Below the pieces are notes generated by a model. The model was not told where the DNA came from and ran no database searches. It saw only the letters and a program-made list of their open reading frames with translations. The translations under genes were made by a program, and so were the position numbers. Positions 26,435 through 36,168 of a DNA stretch of 64,000 nt are shown piece after piece. Source of the stretch: Lactiplantibacillus modestisalitolerans (GTDB lineage Bacteria > Bacillota > Bacilli > Lactobacillales > Lactobacillaceae); assembly GCF_005405425.1 (NCBI RefSeq), contig NZ_BJEA01000001.1:1-64000 (forward strand), written 5' to 3'. Positions within the stretch are counted from its first letter, which is position 1. The number at the start of each line of letters is the position of its first letter.

Positions 26435-28267
26435 TTAACGGACCGTTTTAGCAGGAACCATCCGCATCAATTCCACTCCGCGACTCGTCAATAAAAAGCC
26501 GTCCGGCGAGTGGTGCATGAAGACGAGCCCTTCAAATTCACGCCCGTCCGCATAGTTACTTTCACCAATCTCCTTAGTGGTCAAATGACCGAGCTGACTA
26601 ACCGGCACCGAAGTAATGCTGCCATCCGATACTAAATACAGGCGGTTACGGGTCGGGCTATAGCCCATTGACTGGGCGTAATACCCCGGTTGAAACGCTA
26701 ACCCCTGGTTAAGCTGTTCGAACTGAACACCCGCGGTCGAAATCGTGCCGCAGTACAACCGGACCGTTCCGGCCGGGGCTTGCGCCGTGGCGCCCTGCTG
26801 GTGCGTCCAGAAATAGGCGCGCCCCTGCCGGTCAAAGGTCAAGACGATGCCCATCTTAACGCCGCTACCGAGTCGAAACTGAACGGAGGCGTTCGGCGTT
26901 AGCGTTTCGGGGTCCAAGCGTTCAACCGTACTTGTGCGACGATCACCATCCTGAATAAACCACAGTTGGTTGTTCGCCGGGTTCAGGTTAAGGGACTGGG
27001 CATGACCGGAATTGAACTTGGGTCCCACCTTAATGCAAGCAAGCACTTCGCGGTCTAGCGCGGTTAGGCGGTGTTCACGTTGGTGGGCAGCCGCTAGTCG
27101 TAACAAGGCCATTTTTCCAGGCGTCCCCGCACCTAATTGCATCAACCGTTGCCAGTCATAGCGGACGACCCAGCCCGTTTGGGTCCCATTACCCGCTTGC
27201 TGACTATCGACATACAGCACGTATAAATAGCGGTCATCCGCTGAAAAGGTCGCGCTTTGCGGGTCATTGAGTCCGCGACCATCCAAACTCATCGGTAAGT
27301 AACAGGCCGTCTTAAACGCATCCTGATCCAAGTACCCCGATTGACGCCGGACCACGTCCGGCTGCGTTTGAAAGCCCCCCGTGCGCAAGTAGGCCGCTGT
27401 ATCCCGAAATTGTTGCTTTTTAGTCGTATAGCGCCCATTACCGACCAACGGTACAATTTTGAACTGATCAGCCCGGGGCGGAATTAATGCCGGTTGTTGC
27501 TGCACAATCCGTTGGAAAGCCGTTCCTGACTGCGCCGACTGATCGGCAGGCTTCGTTTTGACCGCCGGTTGAACTGAACGGTGCGGTCGGATTACTGACG
27601 GCCGCTTCGACTGGGCTGGCCGTGACCGGCGCGTAGTGGTTGCCGGGTGCCGCGTTAATACTGACCGCGCCACCCTTGACCGCGCCTTCTGACTAGTTAC
27701 TTGCCGCCTTTTAGGTTGTGACTGCTTAGTCGTAGCACTAGTCTCCTTTTCAGTCGTTGCGTGGCTACTTTCGGTTCGCGTTCGGGTCACCTTCGCCCGG
27801 CTTGTCTTCGTCTGTTCAGTTTGATCACTGATCCGCAATGCTTCAGTTCGTGAGATTGGCACTGATGAGCGCCGGGGTGCGACCACCGGCCGTTGGCGCA
27901 CCTGCTTTACCTTTGACTGTGATTGGTCCTGCGTCCGCACCGATACCGCGTGCACCCGGGCGGCCGGAACCCAGCCCGTCAAGCCGGTCTGAAGATTGCG
28001 AACATGCACATAGCTTGTCACCCGGGCGGCTTGGGTGACCGTCATCTGACCAATCCGCACCCAGCGCGTCTTCGCACTGACCACTACCGGGCGCTGGGCT
28101 TGAACCCGGAGATGGGTTGCGCGACCACTTAGTTGATACAACCGTACCGGTTGACCACTCACCCGGCACTCCTGCTGACTCGCCGTCACCGGCGCCACTA
28201 CTCCAATTAACCCCAAACTCACACAACCACCAATTAGTAACTGCCATCCCCATTGGTGTCTTCGCAT
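26435..28267 (-). CDS. secreted protein: SH3-like head, basic linker, propeller-like domain
   Basis: A 610-residue precursor with a signal peptide (about residues 1-29, cleavage near VTASQ). An SH3-like region follows (about 35-108, ending GWVPAARV). Next is a low-complexity Arg/Ser/Thr/Lys linker (about 110-245) and a C-terminal domain (about 270-610). The latter has repeated strand motifs such as FSADDRYLYVLYVDSQ, QLWFIQDGDRRTSTVERLDP, GRAYFWTHQQ and TRNRLYLVSDGSITSVP, suggesting a beta-propeller. No LPxTG or membrane anchor is present. I do not recognise the family; the SH3 head and the basic linker suggest cell-wall or teichoic-acid binding. Confidence 0.7.
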   Translation of the reverse strand: MRRHQWGWQLLIGGCVSLGLIGVVAPVTASQQECRVSGQPVRLYQLSGRATHLRVQAQRPVVVSAKTRWVRIGQMTVTQAARVTSYVHVRNLQTGLTGWVPAARVHAVSVRTQDQSQSKVKQVRQRPVVAPRRSSVPISRTEALRISDQTEQTKTSRAKVTRTRTESSHATTEKETSATTKQSQPKRRQVTSQKARSRVARSVLTRHPATTTRRSRPAQSKRPSVIRPHRSVQPAVKTKPADQSAQSGTAFQRIVQQQPALIPPRADQFKIVPLVGNGRYTTKKQQFRDTAAYLRTGGFQTQPDVVRRQSGYLDQDAFKTACYLPMSLDGRGLNDPQSATFSADDRYLYVLYVDSQQAGNGTQTGWVVRYDWQRLMQLGAGTPGKMALLRLAAAHQREHRLTALDREVLACIKVGPKFNSGHAQSLNLNPANNQLWFIQDGDRRTSTVERLDPETLTPNASVQFRLGSGVKMGIVLTFDRQGRAYFWTHQQGATAQAPAGTVRLYCGTISTAGVQFEQLNQGLAFQPGYYAQSMGYSPTRNRLYLVSDGSITSVPVSQLGHLTTKEIGESNYADGREFEGLVFMHHSPDGFLLTSRGVELMRMVPAKTVR

Positions 28268-28363
28268 GCCAATCCCCCCAAATTTAAAAGTTCATCGGCC
28301 ATTTTAGCCCGTTCAGCAACCTGGTAACGGTTCAAAACCCCTGCTTATCAGCTAAAAAACGCG

Positions 28364-28399
28364 AAAAAAAAGCCCGTCCAGTTTGAAAACTGAACGGAC
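28364..28399 (-). terminator. glcU terminator
   Basis: On the minus strand GTCCGTTCAGTTT-TC-AAACTGGACGGGC (with G-U pairs) is followed by eight T. Confidence 0.85.
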
Positions 28400-28419
28400 A
28401 GTTCAAATTCATTTTAACG

Positions 28420-29274
28420 TTAACCAATGAGCGCAGTCATCACGCTACCGGCAACGATCAGGACTAAGCCCACGAGCGTCCAGCGGAGTTCCCGGTGCGA
28501 CTTGTGTTCGTGCAGAATCAACATTCCACCTAACGTGGAGATCACCACGCTCAACTGGGTAATCACGTAAGCGGTCGCCACCCCGTTAGCCTTCGCCGAG
28601 AAAATGTACGCCAACGCCGAAGCCCCAAAGATTGCGCCTACGAGCATATTTTTCCAGCTCGTTGCGTCCTTAAACGCGGTTCCGTGACTGGCAACCAACG
28701 CGTACACCACCGCCGCCAAACACATCCCCAACATTTGCGGGAAAAAGATGGCTACACCGGACGCGTCGACCGCCTTCGGTAACGCACTATAAATCCAGTA
28801 CCCAACCGTCGTCGGCAACAGCACCGTCAGCCCGCTCGCCAGACTCGCACGGCGGTCCGAACTATCGGTGATTGCCGTCATAGCCACCCCGATAATCATC
28901 AAAACGATGGCCGCAAATCCAATCAGCTTAGCGGTCGCGCCGCCCCACTCACCAAAAATCAGCACGCCAATCACGGACGTCCCAACCAACTGCACACCGG
29001 TCGAAATCGGCATGGTCGTGCTGACGCCCATCTTCGCGTAACCCGTGTATTGACCAATTTGACCAAGCACCCAAAACGCACCCGACAGCGCACTCAGCAA
29101 GAAGGTCCAGCCATCAACGCTCGGTCGAAACAGTAACTGAACGACTAAACCAACCACCAGCGCACCCATCCCGGTTCCGAGGGTCTGGTTAACCGGCTTA
29201 CCACCAATCTTGGAAATAATGAGCGGATTCAATCCCCAACCAAGTGCGGGAATCAACGCAATTAAGATATTCAA
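28420..29274 (-). CDS. glcU: GRP-family sugar uptake protein
   Basis: A 284-residue, ten-helix transporter of the glucose/ribose porter family (GlcU/RbsU type), importing free sugar by proton symport. Its N terminus NILIALIPALGWGLNPLI and the segment FWVLGQIGQYTGYAKMGVSTTMPISTG are characteristic. I choose the TTG at 29274 as start because GGGAGG lies seven bases upstream; the longer frame to 29289 would place the ribosome binding site within the coding region. Glucose entering this way would need a glucokinase, which is not in the window. Confidence 0.85.
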   Translation of the reverse strand: MNILIALIPALGWGLNPLIISKIGGKPVNQTLGTGMGALVVGLVVQLLFRPSVDGWTFLLSALSGAFWVLGQIGQYTGYAKMGVSTTMPISTGVQLVGTSVIGVLIFGEWGGATAKLIGFAAIVLMIIGVAMTAITDSSDRRASLASGLTVLLPTTVGYWIYSALPKAVDASGVAIFFPQMLGMCLAAVVYALVASHGTAFKDATSWKNMLVGAIFGASALAYIFSAKANGVATAYVITQLSVVISTLGGMLILHEHKSHRELRWTLVGLVLIVAGSVMTALIG

Positions 29275-29440
29275 AAAAATGCCTCCCAAATCAATTCACG
29301 GCCCGTTTCCCTCACTCGGTTGGGCCAAACAGTACTTCTAGTTTAACACGTTCGTTCTTCAATATTAACTCGAGCAACACGTAAATTTGAAAACGGCACC
29401 AAGCGGGTGGGACCAACACCATCCTCATTGAGCCACCGTT

Positions 29441-29478
29441 AAAGGGGAAAGCCGCCACACCGGCGACTTTCCCCTTTT
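29441..29478. terminator. stand-alone terminator hairpin
   Basis: AAAGGGGAAAG ... CTTTCCCCTTT with an inner GCCG/CGGC, flanked by T-rich sequence. It may end transcripts running out of prfC through the repeat cluster. Confidence 0.75.
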
Positions 29479-29524
29479 AATAGTTGATTAGATTTGTGAA
29501 ATGCGGTCGTTGGCATTCGCTTGG

Positions 29525-29576
29525 CTGCGTTATGGCCGAAACGTGCTCGGGCCAACCCGTTTGGACTTCACACTCT
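29525..29576 (-). repeat. structured repeat, minimal copy without core hairpin
   Basis: On the minus strand: AGAGTGTGAAGTCCAAACGG, then GTTGGCCCGAGCACGTTTCG and GCCATAACGCAG. Both conserved flanks are joined directly, with no core stem; the mini-hairpin is CCGAG-CACGT-TTCGG with one G-U. Confidence 0.75.
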
Positions 29577-29672
29577 GGTTTGAAACGTGTTCGGGCCGAC
29601 TGGCATCTGCGCTTGCTACGCTAAGTCGCCATCGCATAACCCGCGATAATGGCTTAGCTAGGCAATGCCCCT
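29577..29672 (-). repeat. structured repeat, copy C2 (5' end missing)
   Basis: The core hairpin is present (GCTAAGCCATTATCGC with GCGATGGCGACTTAGC), followed by GTCGGCCCGAACACGTTTC; the GAGTGTGAGGGCC block is absent. Confidence 0.75.
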
Positions 29673-29675
29673 TTC

Positions 29676-29804
29676 CTGCCTTATAGCCGAAACGTGTTCG
29701 GGCCGACTGGTATTTGCGCTTGCTACGCTAAGCCGCCATCGCATAACCCGCGATAACAACTTAGCTAGGCAATGCTCAATACCAACCCGCCGGCCCTCAC
29801 ACTC
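29676..29804 (-). repeat. structured 3' repeat, copy C1, directly after the prfC stop
   Basis: Begins with GAGTGTGAGGG on the base after the TAA of prfC. The outer stem is GGGCCGGC / GTCGGCCC, a paired change relative to copy A. All 16 core pairs (GCTAAGTTGTTATCGC with GCGATGGCGGCTTAGC) form if G-U is allowed in the gene-sense RNA; on the opposite strand four would be A-C mismatches. Confidence 0.85.
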
Positions 29805-31382
29805 TTACAACTTCGCCGTCAACTTCACGTCTGGATACTTATCCGCAAACCAGCGCTCCGCAAACGCGTTCTCAAACAAGAACAACGGCTTGCCCGCCCG
29901 GTCCTTGACCAATAAGTTCCGCGAACTCGACATCTTTTCATCCAACTGCTCCGGATCAATCCAGCGCGCCGTCTTATTCCCCATCGGCTCCATCACAACC
30001 TCCGAGTTATACTCGTTTTGCATCCGGAACTTGAACACTTCAAACTGCAACTGCCCAACCGCACCAAGGATGTAATCCCCAGTCGAATAAGACGTATACA
30101 GCTGAACCGCCCCTTCCTGAACCAACTGCTCGATTCCCTTGTGGAAGGACTTCTGCTTCATCACGTTCTTCGCCGTTACCCGCATGAACAGCTCCGGCGT
30201 AAATTGTGGTAACTTTTCGAACTGAACAGCGTGTTTACCCGTATAAATCGTGTCGCCAATTTGGAAATTCCCGGTATCATACAGTCCGACGATGTCGCCG
30301 GCCACCGCCGTCTCGACCGTTTCACGGGTATCGGCCATGAACTGCGTCGAGTTGTTTAGGCGCATCTTCTTGCCCGTTCGTTGCAGAACCACGTCCATTC
30401 CCCGGTCAAACTCCCCGGAACAAATACGCACAAACGCAATCCGGTCACGGTGGTTCGGGTTCATGTTCGCTTGAATCTTGAACACGAAGCCGGAGAACTG
30501 TTCATCAGTCGGCTGAACGACTTGGTCGTCACGGGTTTGATGCGTTGACGGCTTCGGCGCGTATTTCAAGTACGTCTTCAGGAACGTTTCCACCCCAAAG
30601 TTAGTCAGCGCCGAACCGAAGAAGACCGGCGTCATTTCTCCAGCCGCAACCTTATCCTCGTCGAAAGCGTTTCCGGCCTCTTCAATTAATTCCATGTCAT
30701 CTAAGGTATCCCGGTAAATACTGTCCTTAGTCAGTTCCACGCTTGGGTCCAGCTTGCCATCCTGGTCAAGCGGCAAGAAGGTCTCACCGTGGGCCTCGTT
30801 ATGGTACAACTCCACGCGGTGGTTGTAGCGGTCGTACAAGCCCTTGAGGCCCTTCCCCATCCCGATTGGCCAGTTCATTGGGTAAGTTTCGATGCCGAGG
30901 ACTTCTTCAACTTCGTTCAGTAAGTCGAGCGGTTCGCGGCCATCGCGGTCCAACTTGTTCATAAAGGTGAAAATCGGAATACCGCGCATTTTACAAATTT
31001 GGAATAATTTCTTCGTTTGCGGTTCGATCCCCTTGGCGGAGTCAATTACCATCACGGCCGAATCGACCGCCATTAGCGTCCGGTACGTATCTTCTGAGAA
31101 GTCTTCGTGCCCCGGGGTGTCCAAAATGTTGATCCGTTTGCCATCGTAGTCAAATTGCATCACCGAACTGGTAACGGAAATTCCTCGCTTCTTTTCGATT
31201 TCCATCCAGTCAGACTTTGCAAAGTTACCGCTCTTACGGGCTTTAACGGTCCCAGCCTGCCGCACAACGCCCCCAAATAGGAGCATTTGTTCAGTAATCG
31301 TCGTTTTCCCGGCATCCGGGTGAGAAATAATCGCAAAGGTGCGCCGGGTATCCACCGCGGCCGCAAGTTCTTTTGTATTCAT
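29805..31382 (-). CDS. prfC: peptide chain release factor 3
   Basis: RF3 is the GTPase that recycles RF1/RF2 from the ribosome. Its 525 residues are the family length. The G1 motif is [13 protein letters not shown] (about 19-31), switch [15 protein letters not shown]4 NKLDRDG; the RF3-specific C-terminal domains follow ([21 protein letters not shown]). The last ~40 codons favour G-ending codons (TTG, GAG, GCG), unlike the C-ending style of most genes here. A copy of the structured repeat begins straight after the stop. Confidence 0.96.
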   Translation of the reverse strand: MNTKELAAAVDTRRTFAIISHPDAGKTTITEQMLLFGGVVRQAGTVKARKSGNFAKSDWMEIEKKRGISVTSSVMQFDYDGKRINILDTPGHEDFSEDTYRTLMAVDSAVMVIDSAKGIEPQTKKLFQICKMRGIPIFTFMNKLDRDGREPLDLLNEVEEVLGIETYPMNWPIGMGKGLKGLYDRYNHRVELYHNEAHGETFLPLDQDGKLDPSVELTKDSIYRDTLDDMELIEEAGNAFDEDKVAAGEMTPVFFGSALTNFGVETFLKTYLKYAPKPSTHQTRDDQVVQPTDEQFSGFVFKIQANMNPNHRDRIAFVRICSGEFDRGMDVVLQRTGKKMRLNNSTQFMADTRETVETAVAGDIVGLYDTGNFQIGDTIYTGKHAVQFEKLPQFTPELFMRVTAKNVMKQKSFHKGIEQLVQEGAVQLYTSYSTGDYILGAVGQLQFEVFKFRMQNEYNSEVVMEPMGNKTARWIDPEQLDEKMSSSRNLLVKDRAGKPLFLFENAFAERWFADKYPDVKLTAKL

Positions 31383-31797
31383 TAATAAATCCTTTCATGC
31401 AAACATTAATATAAACGTAATCATCGGCGACGTTCGAGCGTCGCCACCATAAAACCATAGCCTTACATATTTTACTGATTTTTGCGCAAAAAAGCTAGTC
31501 TTGCCGGTTACGGATTCGCATTGGGGGGAAAAAGGCGCTTAACCGCCACCCCGTCGTTTCCGGTAACTCACTTAACAATACCGGCCTACCAATGATTGCG
31601 GGGTGTTTGCCGGCGAAACCCAAACCGCAAACCCACAGTCCGGCCGCCAACGCGGTACACTAGCGCCGTAGCTGGTGGGTCGACCGTGCCACGCGGAGCC
31701 GCCACCAACTGCGGTTGAACTGGTTGCGGTTGAAACTTTTTGACCCGGCAATGGTTAGCGAATTAAATTACGTTGAAAAGTTTTTACATAAAATCGG
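31383..31797. other. gene-free spacer between prfC and the gluconate operon
   Basis: Divergent genes. The plus strand has several short CGCC-rich inverted repeats but no clear terminator or frame. The prfC promoter should lie near its left end; I could not identify it with confidence. Confidence 0.4.
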
Positions 31798-31826
31798 TTG
31801 ACATTTGTAAATAATTTTACGATAAT
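31798..31826 (+). promoter_or_regulatory. gluconate operon promoter
   Basis: Consensus -35 TTGACA (31798-31803), 17-base spacer, -10 GATAAT (31821-31826). Transcription would begin near 31833, which rules out start codons upstream of that point. Confidence 0.85.
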
Positions 31827-31839
31827 GAAAACGAATACA
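31825..31839 (+). promoter_or_regulatory. cre site (CcpA operator)
   Basis: ATGAAAACGAATACA matches the cre consensus WTGNAANCGNWNNCW at every defined position. It overlaps the end of the -10 and the start point, so CcpA bound to HPr-Ser46-P would repress gluconate use while better sugars are present. Confidence 0.75.
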
Positions 31840-31860
31840 AAAGCAAAGAGGGTTTTTCAC

Positions 31861-32757
31861 ATGAAAATCGGATTAATTGGTTTAGGAAAAATGGGCTTGA
31901 ACCTCGCGTTAAACATGCAGGCCCACGAGCAAGTCGCCGTCGGTCTCGATTTAAAGTCCGCCAACTTAGCAGCGGCACGCCAACACGGCTTAGCCACCGC
32001 CACGGACTTAGACGATCTGCTCGCCCAACTGCCCGCACCTAAGATCGTGTGGGTCATGGTCCCTGCTGGCAAGGCCACGACGGCGGTGATCCAGCAACTG
32101 ACTGCCAAGCTCAGCGCCGGCGACATCGTGATTGACGGCGGCAACTCCTACTATCAAGATAGTATTCAGCACGCTAAACAGCTTGCCGAACACCAGATCC
32201 ACTTCCTCGACGTGGGCACGTCCGGTGGTCAGGCCGGCGCCCGTCAAGATGGCAACTTCATGATTGGCGGCGACAAAGCCACCTTCAAACAAGTTGAACC
32301 GCTTTTCAAGGCGATTGCCGCTAAGGACGGCTACCTATATACCGGCCCCGCCGGCAGCGGGCACTTCCTCAAGATGGTCCACAACGGGATTGAATACGGC
32401 ATGATGGCCGCCATCGGTGAAGGCTTTGACGTCCTACAAAATAGCCCGTATCATTACGATAACGCGGCGGTCGCCAAAGTTTGGAATAACGGCTCGGTCA
32501 TCCGTAGCTGGCTAATGGAACTCGCCGAAAACGCGTTCGACGCGGACGGCAACCTCGACCAGATCAAGGGCACGATGCACTCCTCCGGTGAAGGACGCTG
32601 GACGCTCGATACCGCGCTCGACCAGCACGTCGCCACGCCGGTCATCGCAATGGCCTTAATGGAACGCTACCGGTCGCTGAGTGACGACACCTTTACGGGT
32701 AAAGTCGTTGCGGCCCTACGCAACCAGTTTGGCGGCCACGCCGTGGATCACGAATAG
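31861..32757 (+). CDS. gnd: 6-phosphogluconate dehydrogenase, decarboxylating (short GntZ type)
   Basis: Oxidises 6-phosphogluconate to ribulose 5-phosphate with CO2 release. The chosen ATG at 31861 has AGAGGG upstream and lies after the predicted transcription start. The 298 residues begin with the Rossmann motif GLIGLGKMGLNLA and contain DGGNSYYQDS, the substrate motif DVGTSGGQAGA and the catalytic Lys-His region KMVHNGIEYGMM. At about 300 residues it belongs to the short, often NAD-dependent class and not to the 470-residue Gnd. First gene of an operon with gntK and gntP. Confidence 0.9.
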   Translation: MKIGLIGLGKMGLNLALNMQAHEQVAVGLDLKSANLAAARQHGLATATDLDDLLAQLPAPKIVWVMVPAGKATTAVIQQLTAKLSAGDIVIDGGNSYYQDSIQHAKQLAEHQIHFLDVGTSGGQAGARQDGNFMIGGDKATFKQVEPLFKAIAAKDGYLYTGPAGSGHFLKMVHNGIEYGMMAAIGEGFDVLQNSPYHYDNAAVAKVWNNGSVIRSWLMELAENAFDADGNLDQIKGTMHSSGEGRWTLDTALDQHVATPVIAMALMERYRSLSDDTFTGKVVAALRNQFGGHAVDHE

Positions 32758-32771
32758 GAGGCACTTTTTTA

Positions 32772-34298
32772 ATGACAACTTATATGATTGGGACCGACCT
32801 CGGCACCACCAGCACGAAGTCGGTGCTTTACGATCAATTCGGACGGGTGGTGGCGAGCGCTAACGTCGGCTACCCGCTCTACCATGACCAGCCGGACATG
32901 GCCGAAGAGGACCCGGCCGAAATTTGGGCCGCGGTCGTGAAAACGATCCAAACCGTTAGTCAGTCAGTCGATACCCAGCAGATTGCCGGTATCAGCTTCT
33001 CGGCGGCAATGCACAGCGTCATTTTACTGGATGAAAACCGCCAACCGCTAACCCGGGTCATCACCTGGGCCGACAACCGGGCCGCCGCCGTGGCCGCCAA
33101 GCTCAAACGCGAGCCGCTAGGACAACAACTCTACGAAGCCACCGGTACGCCGATTCACCCGATGAGTCCGCTGGTCAAGTTACACTGGCTCAAGCGCGCC
33201 CAGCCGGAAACCTTCGCGGCCGCCCGCTACGTCGTCGGCATTAAAGATTACATCATCGAACGCCTCAGCGGCCAACTGCAAACCGACTATTCAATGGCCA
33301 ACGCGACCGGGCTGTTTAACCTGCACACCAAAACATGGGAACCCCGGGCCCTCGCCTTTGCCGGTGTCACTGAACAACAATTGCCACCACTGGTCGACAC
33401 GAACGCCGTTATTGACGGCTTAACGCCCGCGGTGGCCGCGCACCTCGGCCTCCCCGCTGGCGTCAAGCTCATCATGGGCGCTAGTGACGGCGCGCTTTCA
33501 AACCTCGGCGTCGGTGCCGACCAACCCGGAATCGCCGCCATCACCATCGGGACTTCCGGCGCGGTCCGGGTCATGACCGACCGCCCCTACCTCGATCCTA
33601 ATGGCCGACTGTTCTGTTACTACGTGACCGCCAACCACTGGATCGTCGGTGGCCCGATCAACAACGGCGGCCAGGTCTTCCGCTGGGTCCGAGACCAACT
33701 CTACCCAACCGAAAGTGCTGCGGCTAAGGCCGCTAAGCGCGACCCCTACGACGACTTGACGGCCCTCGCCGCCCAAGTCCCCGCCGGCGCCCACGGGTTG
33801 CTCTTTCACCCGTACCTCAGCGGTGAACGGGCGCCCCTCTGGAACGCCGACGCCCGCGGGTCGATGCTCGGCATCACCCCGACGACCACCCGTGCCGACA
33901 TGGCCCGGGCGGTCCTCGAAGGCATTAGCATGAACCTGAATACGGTGCTAACGCTGACGAAGAACGCCGAACCGGTGCACGCCGTCCGGGCGACCGGCGG
34001 CTTCGCCCGTTCAGCGTTCTGGTGCCAGCTGCTGGCCGATGTGTTGGGGCAGCCGCTGACTATTCCGGTCAGCTTTGAGAGTTCCTGCTTGGCGGCAGCG
34101 GTGCTCGGCTTTCAAGCCCTCGGAATCGTCACGAACTTGGACGTCATCCACCAAATGATTGGGACCACCCACACGTACCAACCACAAGCGCACAACCAAG
34201 CGCGCTACCAACAACTCCAAGCAACCTTCGACCACATCACCGCCACCTTGACGCCCCTATACGCCGAGCTAGCGGCGCTGACCCGGTCGGAAAAGTAA
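32772..34298 (+). CDS. gntK: gluconokinase (FGGY family)
   Basis: Phosphorylates gluconate to 6-phosphogluconate. Its 508 residues show the FGGY layout: N-terminal phosphate loop GTDLGTTSTKSVLYD, substrate contact AAMHSVILLDENRQPL, WADNRA, ADP-binding GASDGALSNLGVG and GTSGAVRV, and the family signature near SGERAPLWNADARGSMLGI. It lies 14 bases after gnd, with GGAGG before the ATG. The codons are very rich in C-ending triplets. Confidence 0.92.
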   Translation: MTTYMIGTDLGTTSTKSVLYDQFGRVVASANVGYPLYHDQPDMAEEDPAEIWAAVVKTIQTVSQSVDTQQIAGISFSAAMHSVILLDENRQPLTRVITWADNRAAAVAAKLKREPLGQQLYEATGTPIHPMSPLVKLHWLKRAQPETFAAARYVVGIKDYIIERLSGQLQTDYSMANATGLFNLHTKTWEPRALAFAGVTEQQLPPLVDTNAVIDGLTPAVAAHLGLPAGVKLIMGASDGALSNLGVGADQPGIAAITIGTSGAVRVMTDRPYLDPNGRLFCYYVTANHWIVGGPINNGGQVFRWVRDQLYPTESAAAKAAKRDPYDDLTALAAQVPAGAHGLLFHPYLSGERAPLWNADARGSMLGITPTTTRADMARAVLEGISMNLNTVLTLTKNAEPVHAVRATGGFARSAFWCQLLADVLGQPLTIPVSFESSCLAAAVLGFQALGIVTNLDVIHQMIGTTHTYQPQAHNQARYQQLQATFDHITATLTPLYAELAALTRSEK

Positions 34299-34340
34299 CA
34301 CCGCACCACCCAGCACCAATCAGTTAGGAGGGGATTGCAC

Positions 34341-35696
34341 ATGCCGTTCATCGTGCTTACTTTGGGGATTTTATTACTACTATTATTAATCATTAAATTC
34401 AAACTAAATACGTACATCGCACTTATCGTGACCGCGGTGGTCGTGGGGATTGGCCTCGGCATGCCGCTCAACAAAATCGCGACCAGTATTCAAACTGGCA
34501 TCGGTAGCCAACTCGGTGAGTTAGCACTCGTCTTCGGCTTCGGCGCGATGCTCGGGCGGTTAGTCGCCGACGCCGGGGGCGCCTACACGATTTCAACCAC
34601 CCTGATCGATATTTTTGGTCGTAAGCGCCTTCAAATTGCCATCGTGATTGCCTCATTCATCATCGGTATCGCGCTGTTCTTCGAAGTCGGCATCGTCCTA
34701 CTCGTGCCAATCGTCTTCGCCATCGCGATTGAAGCCCAAGTCCCGGTCCTGTACCTCGGAATTCCAATGGGCGCGGCCCTTTCCGTCACCCACGGCTTTC
34801 TGCCACCGCACCCGGCACCCACCGCGATTGCCACGATTCTCAACGCCAACGTCGGCCGGGTCCTACTATTCGGCATCATCATTGCCATCCCGACCGTCTA
34901 CATCGCCGGCCCGCTTTTTTCTCGCTGGGCTAAACGAATCGTACCGGCCGCCTTTACTGCCAAACCCAAGCTACCGACCACCGGCGCCAAGCGCCAATTC
35001 AAGGTTTCAGAGGCGCCCGGCTTCGGCCTCAGCGTCCTGACCGCGCTCTTTCCAGTGATTCTCATGACGATCACCACCATTTACGAGCTGGTCATCAACC
35101 ACGGCCACACGCCCAAAAACCCGTCACTACTCGATCAGATCATCAGCCTGATCGGCGCGCCGGGCATTGCCATGTTAATTTCACTATTATTCGCATTGTG
35201 GTCGATGGGGATTCACCAACACAAAACCGCTGACGCGATAAAAAACACCCTCGAAAACGCGACCAAATCAATCGCGATGCTCCTGCTGATCATTGGCGGT
35301 GGGGGCGCCTTCAAGGAAATTTTAATCGACGGTGGTGTTGGCAAGGCGGTCGCCGACCTCTTTAGCGGTAGCAGTATTTCACCACTCCTACTCGGCTGGC
35401 TGGTCGCGGTCATCCTGCGGGTCTCCTTGGGCTCCGCAACGGTTGCGGCCCTAACCGCCGCCGGGCTCGTCGCCCCCCTGATGGCCCAAGCCGGAATTGA
35501 CCCGGCCCTGATGGTCATCGCGGTCGGCTCCGGGAGCGTTGCCGCGTCGCACGTCAACGACGCCGGCTTTTGGATGTTCCGCGAATACTTCGGCTTAACG
35601 GTCAAGCAAACACTCTTAACGTGGACCGTGTTGGAAACCTTGATTGCCGTTTGCGGTTTGGCGGGGGTACTCGTGTTGAACGCGTTTTTCCATTAA
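34341..35696 (+). CDS. gntP: gluconate permease (GntP family)
   Basis: A proton symporter for gluconate, with 451 residues and about 12-14 helices. Typical are the GFGAMLGRLVADAGGAY segment, HGFLPPHPAPTAIATI and GSGSVAASHVNDAGFWMFREYF. The start is the ATG at 34341; GGAGGGG is eight bases upstream, and a TTG at 34335 would be too close to it. Third gene of the operon; with gntK and gnd it brings gluconate into the pentose phosphate route. Confidence 0.92.
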   Translation: MPFIVLTLGILLLLLLIIKFKLNTYIALIVTAVVVGIGLGMPLNKIATSIQTGIGSQLGELALVFGFGAMLGRLVADAGGAYTISTTLIDIFGRKRLQIAIVIASFIIGIALFFEVGIVLLVPIVFAIAIEAQVPVLYLGIPMGAALSVTHGFLPPHPAPTAIATILNANVGRVLLFGIIIAIPTVYIAGPLFSRWAKRIVPAAFTAKPKLPTTGAKRQFKVSEAPGFGLSVLTALFPVILMTITTIYELVINHGHTPKNPSLLDQIISLIGAPGIAMLISLLFALWSMGIHQHKTADAIKNTLENATKSIAMLLLIIGGGGAFKEILIDGGVGKAVADLFSGSSISPLLLGWLVAVILRVSLGSATVAALTAAGLVAPLMAQAGIDPALMVIAVGSGSVAASHVNDAGFWMFREYFGLTVKQTLLTWTVLETLIAVCGLAGVLVLNAFFH

Positions 35697-35705
35697 ATTC
35701 ATATA

Positions 35706-35755
35706 AAAGCAGGCCTAATATTACGTTATAGCGACGTAACATTAGGCCTGCTTTT
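35706..35755. terminator. gluconate operon / tagD terminator
   Basis: AAAGCAGGCCTAATATTACGT pairs with its complement (with one G-U class change) around a TATAGCG loop; T-rich on both sides. It serves both converging genes. Confidence 0.88.
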
Positions 35756-35766
35756 CTTCTCAATTT

Positions 35767-36168
35767 CTATTTGGCATTAACTTGCATACCAAGATCGTGC
35801 TTAATTTTTGTGGATGAAATCCCCTCAGTACGTGGCAAGTAAATAACTTCGCAATAATCTTTAAGAAAATCAAATTTACCTTTCCAATCATCGCCCATGA
35901 CAAAAATATCAATATCATTATCAACAACATCACTAATTTTCTGATCCCAATTCTTTTCCGGAATCACTTCATCAACGTATTTAACTGCTTCTAAAATATA
36001 CTTACGATCTGCGTAGGGGGTATAAGCCTTTTTCCCCTTTAAAGCGTTAAACTCATCCGTAGAAACACAAACCGTCAAATGATCGCCGAGCGCCTTCGCG
36101 CGTTTTAACAACCGAATATGTCCCTTATGCAATAAATCAAATGTCCCGTATGTAATAACTTTTTTCAA
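35767..36168 (-). CDS. tagD: glycerol-3-phosphate cytidylyltransferase
   Basis: Makes CDP-glycerol, the precursor of poly(glycerol-phosphate) wall teichoic acid. The 133 residues include the nucleotidyltransferase motifs HKGH (15-18 region, in YGTFDLLHKGHIRLL) and RTEGISSTKI. It is a single gene, separated from other teichoic-acid genes in this window, and clearly more AT-rich than the gluconate operon next to it. Confidence 0.94.
   Translation of the reverse strand: MKKVITYGTFDLLHKGHIRLLKRAKALGDHLTVCVSTDEFNALKGKKAYTPYADRKYILEAVKYVDEVIPEKNWDQKISDVVDNDIDIFVMGDDWKGKFDFLKDYCEVIYLPRTEGISSTKIKHDLGMQVNAK

Noticed and set aside
29501-30075. Frames of 61 and 136 codons on the plus strand opposite prfC and through the repeats
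   Set aside because: They contain the repeated ETCSGRL...ATLSRHRITRDN translation of the structured repeats and run antisense to prfC; no ribosome binding site.
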